A stretch of 64,000 nucleotides of DNA from Heligmosomoides polygyrus polygyrus (taxonomy: Eukaryota; Nematoda; Chromadorea; Rhabditida; Heligmosomidae), in assembly GCA_947396885.1 (NCBI GenBank), contig OX377205.1, positions 78,092,969 through 78,156,968 of the forward strand, in the 5' to 3' direction. The position numbers and the translations under genes were made by a program. Shown in pieces: positions 56,540 to 64,000 of this stretch. Numbering within the stretch: position 1 is the stretch's first letter; each line of letters starts with the position of its first letter. Under the pieces are notes generated by a model that saw only the letters and a program-made list of their open reading frames with translations, was not told where the DNA came from and searched no databases.

Positions 56540-58255
56540 TTAAGGTTTTTAGTTGGTGTTGAAGATCAATAAAATCAAAGTACTGCGGGCATTTGCCGAT
56601 GCTTATTAGCTTGTATCCATATTTTAAATGGCCCCAAAATTCTAGACGATTTTCTACACGATTCATCCATGGATTGCATGGCAGGCACCATTAACTATAA
56701 ACGGCCAAGTAGTCAAGGCAAGCTCGTTGTTTCCTCTAGTTTTTTTTTGGATTTAAAAATAGGAAAGCACGGAAGCGAATTTTATTGCTGAAATATTCAG
56801 ATTTACATTCGTGTTGAAAATTGGGAAGATATGACCACTGAACGCGCGCTGTGTTGAGCCATGTCTTCCAATTCCCATCATCGCAAAGACTTCGTGATAG
56901 CGATTGCTGCGATTTAATTCGCGGTTAGAAGGGCATTTTAATAAATTTTTCTGTGACGTTCCAGTCTACAAACAAATAGTAAATGATCTACACTACAAAT
57001 GAGCACCAAAGAGTTGCACATTTTGAGTGCAAATCAGGAAGTCTTAGGTCAATCTTTGCATGGTTTCAAGAAACTACTTTTGCATGTACAACGAGTGCCT
57101 TCAGTTGTATTTATTTGTTTTCGATTGTATTTGTTGGTATTTTTTCTAACATTGTATTTTCACCTGCGAGCTCGGTCCATTTTATGATAAATAAATAGAT
57201 AAGTAAATAAGCAACAAAAGAATGACACCATACTTCGCCATAGAATCGAAAAAGCTCCAAAATCGATCTGAAGAGCCGTCTGCCGCGGTAGATAAGCGAC
57301 AAGCATCGACGAGTCCTCCGCCTCAGTGATCACACTTCCAGACAGCCATTCCTAATGAATTTCTGATTCCAGGTGAATAAGGTGGCTGGCAGGTGCACTA
57401 ACTCCGTCGTACATATTCTGAACTGAACCCGCACCAGCTTCACGTCTCGGGTTACACCAACTCTGTAGCGCGCAAAGGAGAGCGTGAGAAGTCTCTCAAT
57501 GCAATCAACCTGGAATTCTTGAGACATCTGGGCAGAACTGCAATCGAATCCTAGCTTAGTTGTTCTCAATTTTTGCATCTTGGGAGAAGATGGTCCATAG
57601 AAAGCAATAGAGTAAATGTATCTAAACTGCCTTAAATCTTAGCAAATAATCATGGGAATTAGAACGTGTAGAGCGTAAGTGATGGAAGACGCCATTTCTG
57701 GAGTACACCCTTTTTCAGTGTCGTTCTACGACTAGTCATCAACCTCCGAAGCCGATTGATTTATATCAAACTCGCTTGGAAAGAACAGGGTATGCATTAC
57801 CCTATTTGGTGCCTACCACTGGTCATTACCCTTGGCCGAATAAGAACTGAAATTGCCTTCCCGATAACGCGTAGGAGAGTCCTTACGATACCCGAATTTC
57901 GTCGAGTAGTTGGATTTCTAACTCTCTGCGCAGATATATCTACGCTTTCCTGCAGTGATTCAGCACAGGTTGGCCACGAAAATGTTTCCCCTTTTTTGCT
58001 CTTCCTCATTTCTCTATCACTAATACTCTTTGTCTGCTCTTACTTTGACCCTCTGCGTTCTCCAGCTTTTGGAAGCCAGTCACCGGTACTATTTTATTAT
58101 CAAGCTGTCGTTGTTTAATGATCACACAGAGACGAATAATTGAAACGAAAACTTCTAGCATAGAACTTGAATAGGCCTCCACCCTGTATTTGAGACAAAG
58201 TGGTGTTATAGGAAAGACTATCATTCAGCGAAGTAGTGGCTGGGTCAAGCGTCCT
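56540..58255. other. Mostly unrecognised; LINE-like tail at 57185
   Basis: An AATAAATAGATAAGTAAATAA tail at about 57186-57210 resembles CR1-like 3' ends, so 56950-57210 may be UTR. A 120-codon plus frame at 57756-58118 ends in a hydrophobic stretch, without a recognised family. Confidence 0.3.
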
Positions 58256-58259
58256 ACCT

Positions 58260-58605
58260 CCTCATTCCTTCGTGAAAGACATTTTACACAACCGAGTCGC
58301 CACATCATGTGGAGTCCGTTCTGCTTATAAAAATTTCTGTTAATTCTTCGTCCGCTCCACGATGAACAGCTTCTCGTCCATGAACAGAGTTCGCACTGAT
58401 TCGCGACCTGCAGCCAGTAGCTTGAGTTGGCGGCATTGATGAAGCCGTTCGCAGTTATTTTTGTCCGGCAGGTGTGGGACTTTGTGGAGCTTGTAGCGCT
58501 TGAGTCAGTGTACCTTTCTGGTCGTTCAATGCACTGGCATAAAAAAAAACACAAAGATTTTTCTTATGAAGGCCTTCATCACGTTATCTTATAACACCCT
58601 GTATA
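58260..58605 (-). pseudogene. Tc1/mariner transposase fragment, reverse
   Basis: Minus strand: ERLHQCRQLKLLAAGRESVR-like and LFMDEKLFIVERTKNQQKFL, the region around the first catalytic Asp (DEKLF). Upstream TATACAGGGTGTTATAAG at about 58590-58605 looks like its terminal repeat. Frameshifted, C-terminal part absent. Confidence 0.6.
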
Positions 58606-58609
58606 TTTG

Positions 58610-60857
58610 CACGACTATTTCTTCAAACGGTGTTCTCGGGATGAAAATCGACACACTCGTGAAACCTAGTCATAAGTTGTAATGTGAGCGGCACATGCAG
58701 GTTGCCTTTCCCTCGCTAAATCACGGGCGTACCACAATTGTGCTAAAAATCGATAGCATCAATCGATATTGATTCGCCGAGCAAAAGCTCAACGGTTAAT
58801 CGTGAGACTGCATATGGTGCCCTCCGTCGGCCACCTGCGGATTGACGGACAGGCAGATTAATTACGTTTATAATAGAAGGGATTCACAGAATGGCACATG
58901 GGACGCAATCACTGCAACAACTACGCGGTACTCATCTGCGGCCGATTCACAACAAAGCCTCCGGGAAGAACCAAATGGCCTCTTTTCTCTAAAAAACAAG
59001 AAACGACACATGACCTGCTGCACCCTCCCAAGTTTTTTAGGTATGGACTTGAAGTGGCGAAGGAGCAATCGACGTCAACTGCTTAAGCTCAACATTTATT
59101 TATTTATTTATGGGATTTGTAATTGCACTAAATTGTACGCAATGACAAGAAGTTGATTAACCAAGTGTTTCGTCACGCCTTTCGGCGTGCCTCTCACTCG
59201 CGCTCTTCGCGCAATGTTGTAGTATCACTAAGCTAAGGACAATCACATCAAGCTAGCTGCCCTACTTGTACAGCTTCTTGCCCTAACTAGGAGTACGAAA
59301 GGCTCGCAGTACGTACAGTATATGGTATGATAGGGCGATCTATTGGTTCCTCACTACTGGTCCTCCCTTAGTGAAACGGTTCCCCATTACCGGTACTGGT
59401 CCCCCTTAATGATCCCCTTAGCTGATGACGTCTTCGGCACGCCATCTGAATCCCCAAACACGTTGAGCGACGTCTTTGGCACGTCTTCTGAGTCCCAGAC
59501 ACGTCATGCGACGTGTTCACGTCATGCGACGTTTTTTGAATCCCCTGGTACGTAGAAGACGTCTGGGTATTTTCCGCTATTTTCGCGCTCGGTAACTTGA
59601 TCAGTGTCGATTGGTGGTCATCAGTACTTCAAAAACGAACTTCAGATTCGTGTTCAACGACCTCGTTTGCCCTAGGGTTGAAGTTTCCAGACAGGGAGAA
59701 GACGTCTGGGTATTTTTCGGTTTTTTCGTGCTGTAATTTTCCCCCCATTTTCCCTCTATTTTATGACTAATTCCTGCAGCGGCGCGGACTGATAGTAACA
59801 GTCATAACTTAGCGCGTTATTATAGAGTGTGATGGTACTCTCAGGACAACATGGAAACGGCGTAGACGACGTACTGATCGGAAAAAAAAGCTAAATTCTT
59901 GAACAACTCAACATCTCACATGAATAAATGGTGAGGGGAATCTTTAATTGAGAAAAAAGAAAGCAAAAAAGAGAGTGAGACTCCAATAACCAAACATTAC
60001 GTTCTCGATGAACAAAAAGTTCGGCTGGCCGCCTACATGTTAAGAGGAAATCGCGCTTTTTATTCCTTGCTAAGTGAGCTGATACAAATTAATTGGCTTT
60101 ATTGGAGCTATTCATTAACTACGTCAATATGTAAGTTGTTTACTTTTCAAACAACGCTTTGGCCACATTAGCCAAATGAAAGGGAACTCAATCCTCTCCG
60201 CAATTCGATGACGTGGAACACATAGCTCATTCGAAGAACGAGCTGAAAGCGCGAGACCTACAAAAAACGGCCAATCTTATTAATGGACGGGAAAGCACAA
60301 GTACAGCTTTTCCTGTAACTCTAGGCGGTCTTTGCCGGTGTAGTACGAGAAGAGCTCGTAAGCTCTTTGCTAACCATGAGTATTTCGATCCCGATAATTA
60401 GAAGCCTTGAAAGTGGTCGTGGCGTCTCATGTTTCGAATGCTATAGTTGGCAGGAGCGCCTTTTTTTTCCAACACTCCATAGCCGCCCGAAGGCTATCGA
60501 ACCTGTCTGAATGGACTACCTTATGTCCGAAGCCATGTACACATTCAAGGCGGCTCAGCGATTTGATGTAGAGGTGGAATGCGCAGCGAATTTTGCAAAG
60601 CTTTGAAGAGCGCCAACGTCTCTTCATTGTCCTCGTATTGAACAAGGTCTTTGAATTCGAAATAATTATTAACTTTCTCAAAAGTGCAACGAGATTGGCA
60701 CTGTAACCATTATCTCTTAATTATCAGGAGTCGGCACAAATCGTCAGGTCATGACAATGATATGTAATGAGCAAAGCCACCCAACCAACATTCAGAAGCT
60801 CGCTCTTACACAATAGTTGGTAGCCTCCAACACTGAGAAAATCGACCACCACCAGAG
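58610..60857. other. Unrecognised, with short repeats
   Basis: A reversed TTTATTTATTTATTTATG tail at 59094 suggests a minus-strand LINE end. A 35-40-bp direct repeat (GAAGACGTCTGGGTATTTT) occurs at about 59549 and 59699, and ACGTCATGCGACGT repeats near 59505-59535. No gene supported. Confidence 0.35.
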
Positions 60858-61001
60858 GCCGTATTCATGAAGCGGCAAGAACGGGAGATAAGCGATATCA
60901 TAGTGATATCATCTCTCGCCTCTCTCTCCTGCCTCGCTCCCTCGCCTCGATCGCTTCCCGTGGGAAGCCGGGAAGATCCCGGGAACGTTCATGAATACGG
61001 C
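60858..61001. mobile_element. 144-bp MITE with 14-bp inverted ends
   Basis: GCCGTATTCATGAA at 60858-60871 and its exact complement at 60988-61001. The interior is pyrimidine-rich with small palindromes such as GATATCATAGTGATATC. No clear target duplication, so the superfamily is open. Confidence 0.75.
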
Positions 61002-61109
61002 TACAGGAGTCGCTGTCGTCCATGAAGCCATAGGTGGGAGATTACAGAATAACTAGCTTTGGTTTTAGCCTTTCTTTCTAGAGCGTTGAAGTAGTAAGGA
61101 AGACGAGGA

Positions 61110-61375
61110 ACGCCAGGGCGCACTCCGAATCGAGGTTCTTTGTTCGGTTTCTGGCCGGACCGACGAGGCCTCCCATCTCGAAGTGATTGTCTTCATACAC
61201 AAGCGCTTACTGCAAAGGATAAAGCAATGACTTGTCCATCGAATTGGCCACCGCAGGTCATCATACGTGCTATACACACTTTCAAATTTCCTGCACGCAT
61301 CCGGTAGAAGTAGAATGTGTGGCGCACTCCAAACAGATTGATCAACGCCGTCATTTTTCCTTTATCTTAAAATGT
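61110..61375 (+). mobile_element. SINE-A copy
   Basis: GGACCGACGAGGCCTCCC in the body, AATTGGCCACCGCAGGTCAT, GAAGTAGAATGTGTGGCGCA, and tail CGTCATTTTTCCTTTA. Confidence 0.75.
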
Positions 61376-61399
61376 TGGCTAAAGACCACAAGTGATTGC

Positions 61400-61570
61400 T
61401 TCCCGCACGACCTAGGAAAAACACCAGGACGCCGGCCAACGTAATGGCCGGACTTCTTCGTAAAGACCTTGAGCGAAAAGTTTGACGCTCTTGCAAGGAG
61501 AATCCAACGGATCACTCAGGCATGCAACGGTGACGAATGGAAACGTCGCTAGTGCCCTCTGTATGCATAC
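61400..61570 (+). pseudogene. RTE C-terminal fragment
   Basis: PHDLGKTPGRRPT, a stop, WPDFFVKTLSEKFDALARR, then GDEWKRR: the last RTE block. It is followed at once by RTE-C, which starts at a different point of the protein, so these are two separate insertions. Confidence 0.65.
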
Positions 61571-61589
61571 CGTAATCTTGGATCAAATC

Positions 61590-63035
61590 CCTGATCCCAA
61601 CCTGCTTCTTGTCCTACGGACTGCGCTAGTTACCGTCCAATTCGCCTTCTTTCGTACACCATGAAAATCTTTGAGCGAATTGTCGATGGACGTATCCGGG
61701 ATGTCGTCCAGCTTTCCACGAATCAGTGTGGTTCCGTCTCTGGCTGTGGCACCGTTGATGCCACTCACACCATTCGCCTTCTGCTAGAGAAGCACCGCAG
61801 GAAACAGATACCGGTGCATTTTGCCTTCCTGGACTTGAAGAAGGCCTTCGACCGCGTTCAGCGAGATGTTATATGGTACGCGTTGCGAGAACATGGTATT
61901 CCTGAAGAGCGTATTAAGTGGGTGCGCATTCTGTACTCTTGCCCAAGGAGTCGAGTGCGAGCGCCAGCGGGCACCTCGATGGAATCTCCCATCTCTGTAG
62001 TAGTGCACCAGGGATCTGCGCTATCCTCACTGCTCTTCGTCGTCGTGATGGATGCAATCTCATGAGATCTCCCGATGGCGGCATCTTGGACGCTCCTCTA
62101 TGCTGACGACGTCATGCCTGCATGTGAAGACAAAACCGAACTCGAGCGACAGGCACAGGCATAGTGCGATCGCTTAATATTGTTCGGTCTCAAGCTAAAC
62201 GTCAAAAAGACGGAGTACGTGACGACGGATTTGAAGGAGGATGGATCCATTAAGATCAATGGTACTGAGCTCTCACGAGTTACATCTTTCAAGTATCTCG
62301 GATCAACAGTCACGTCCGATGGCAGCCTAAAGTTGGTGGTGAATGCGCGTGTGTGTGCAGGGTCCTGGTCCAAATGGCGCTCGTTGATTGGGGTGCTTTG
62401 CGACAGGACAATATCTGTGCGCCTCAAATCGAAGGTTTATAGAGCAGTCGTCCGCCCAGTAGCGACGTACGGTGCTGAGTGCTGGCCCGTGACGAAGGAA
62501 GTTGAAAGCCGCCTCAGTGTAATGGGGACGAAGATGCTACGGTGGACGGCTGGAGTTACGCGTTTGGACAGCGTTCGCAACGACGCCATACGACCGAGGT
62601 TCGGTGTCGATCCGATAGCCGAGAAGCTGCGCGAAGCTCGTCTTCGATGGTACGGCCATGTCCTTCGCGCTAACGACGACACCGTCCGTAAGATTGGCCT
62701 GAACCTTGAGGTCCCTGGAAAGCGGCCCAGGGAACGCCTGAAGCAACGTTGGCTAGATACTTTGCACTTGGACTTAGGCCTATATCATACCATCGCTCAC
62801 CTCGAGCAAAGCCTAATGATAAGCTCCCATATCGATCGCGCGAAGCGATGAGTCGATATGGGAGCCTATCATTAGGCTTCGCTGGGGGTGAGCGATGGTA
62901 TGACATAGGCCTTAAAGATGGCTGGTGTGCACCCTGATCAAGCATTTGATCGTGAGAACTGGCGTCACCACACCAGAAGAGCGGACCCCGCCACGAAGCG
63001 GGACAGACGCTAATGAAAATGATGATGATGACGAG
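61590..63035 (+). pseudogene. RTE-C reverse transcriptase, 5' truncated
   Basis: One frame carries most of the RT: DCASYRPIRLLS, KIFERIVDGRIRD, FLDLKKAFDRV (motif A Asp), VVHQGSALSSLLF, LYADDVM (catalytic YADD), LNVKKTEYV, FKYLGSTVTSDGSL, then the C-terminal LRWYGHVLRAND and GKRPRERLKQRW. In-frame stops at 62063 and 62162. A 135-bp palindrome (62777-62911) interrupts the last block, whose end (HTRRADPATKRD) resumes at about 62920. The 3' tail is ATGATGATGATG near 63017. The endonuclease half is missing, consistent with incomplete reverse transcription. Confidence 0.85.
62777..62911. mobile_element. TTA-type palindromic MITE inside RTE-C
   Basis: GGCCTATATCATACCATCGC at the left and its near-complement at the right, flanked by TTA (62774-62776 and 62912-62914). 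Arms are about 58 nt around a 17-nt centre. It shares GGCC ends and the TTA flank with the elements at 35529, 42346 and 54117. It is younger than RTE-C. Confidence 0.9.
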
Positions 63036-63039
63036 CGGC

Positions 63040-64000
63040 TGCAGAAAGCAAGCCTGAAATTTGCGGCGACGTATAAAACGACGTGCCTGCCTCACTTTTT
63101 CATCGATAGTTGTTTAGGCACGTGTTTGACATCCATTATGTTCAAAACAAGACTTGTAGTCTAGTGCACTTTTCCGTCCTATGAAAATGCGTATGCACCG
63201 TATGCACCACATTTTTTGTCACTGCCGCGTCTGCGAGAGGTGCTATCGGTGGGTTGCGTGCAGATATGAGTAATTGATAGTTAGGGTGGTGGAGTCGTGA
63301 TCACCAATTTTTCCCGAACTTTGTATATGTTCGTTTTCAGAGTGCAGATAGCTAATCTGGCATCCGTTTCCGAATTCCTTCATGTTGGAGTTAATGTACC
63401 TATAGTAGCCTTTTTTCGTCGACAAACATCTCGACCTACGATTCCATTACAACAGTAGCCTTGATTTTTCTCAGCATGTCAGAGTTCGATATAGGCAGGT
63501 AACTGTGCGTACCTATTCAAATATTCAATATTTATTGAATATTCCATATTCAAAAGTCTTTGCAGTAAAAATGAATCAATTCTTATTCGATCCAAGTGAG
63601 GCCTATTGTTGAATCTAGTGACAGTAATTTGCCCATTTAAGAAAAAAGTAATTTTACGTTAGCAACTAAATTCGTTGACTCTCAAGCACCTTAAACAAAA
63701 GTGTTTATTAAGGAGCAACAAATAACGATTTTCAATCTAAGTAGGATCCCTTGCAACGTGGCACTGCTTCCCATTTATCAGCTAGCTGGTCCATCCCACA
63801 GCTGTAGAATTTTTCTGATTTTGAGAACAAGAATCCATGGAGGTGCATTTCGACCTGGCTCACATTAATAAATCGTCTTCTAACCAAGAAGTGGTGCAGC
63901 GAGGCAAAAAAGGGGCTGACTCGCAGCGCACACACTGTCCTGTGTGGTGGATGAGTTAGACGCTCCCAGCCAAGATCTTCGGTTTCTTGAAGTCCGGTTC
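63040..64000. other. No recognised gene; one AT-rich palindrome
   Basis: Positions 63509-63551 contain overlapping ATTCAATATTTATTGAATATT inverted repeats. The rest is unrecognised. Confidence 0.35.

Noticed and set aside
61540..61555. GGAAACGTCGC as another hammerhead core
   Set aside because: No CUGANGA or stem I partner upstream; the bases belong to an RTE coding block.

Overview
This window is eukaryotic repeat-rich, gene-poor DNA. It has no operons, no bacterial ribosome sites and no long open host gene. Almost every recognisable protein match is a transposable-element remnant. The mixture is RTE and CR1-like non-LTR retrotransposons, a Penelope-like element with hammerhead ribozymes, mariner/Tc1 transposons, palindromic TTA-duplicating MITEs and two tRNA-derived SINE families. 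Together with the AT-leaning sequence this fits a parasitic nematode, most likely a strongylid such as a hookworm. That assignment is inference from family resemblance and was not tested by a search.

Layout. 0-6.5 kb: a mariner shell (328-1778) filled with the 3' end of a CR1-like LINE, SINE-A copies, a 622-bp mariner-type MITE and CR1 3' ends. 6.5-13.8 kb: little recognisable sequence apart from a tRNA-like SINE-B cassette, SINE-A copies, a 250-bp foldback and a 71-bp hairpin. 13.8-19 kb: RTE 3' ends, a SINE cluster including a young SINE-A with a perfect 12-bp target duplication, and one candidate host first exon. 19,538-22,683: a complete 3.1-kb RTE retrotransposon with a perfect 17-bp target-site duplication and a tRNA-like 5' head. 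23.6-34.7 kb: RTE and CR1 fragments, mariner remnants, two minisatellites, and a Penelope 3' end with a hammerhead motif. 35-42.5 kb: two palindromic TTA-type elements, a rearranged mariner with two inverted copies of its own 3' end, and a Penelope inverted repeat with facing ribozymes. 42.5-52 kb: mostly unrecognised sequence with scattered SINEs and a dead mariner transposase. 52.5-55.2 kb: a layered nest in which a Penelope remnant with inverted arms was hit by a mariner and by very GC-rich nested MITEs. 55.5-63 kb: SINEs, RTE fragments, and an RTE copy interrupted in its C-terminal region by a 135-bp palindrome.

How the parts relate. The RTE and CR1 enzymes are the plausible source of the retrotransposition machinery copying SINE-A, although no shared 3' tail was seen that would prove which one. 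The mariner and TTA-type MITEs need transposases that are absent or broken here. Several elements look young (perfect duplications, few lesions), so the locus has been active recently.

The most notable observations are the tRNA-like head that forms the 5' leader of the full-length RTE, the family of palindromic elements that share only their termini and TTA duplications, and the hammerhead motifs with compensatory stem I changes in the Penelope remnants.
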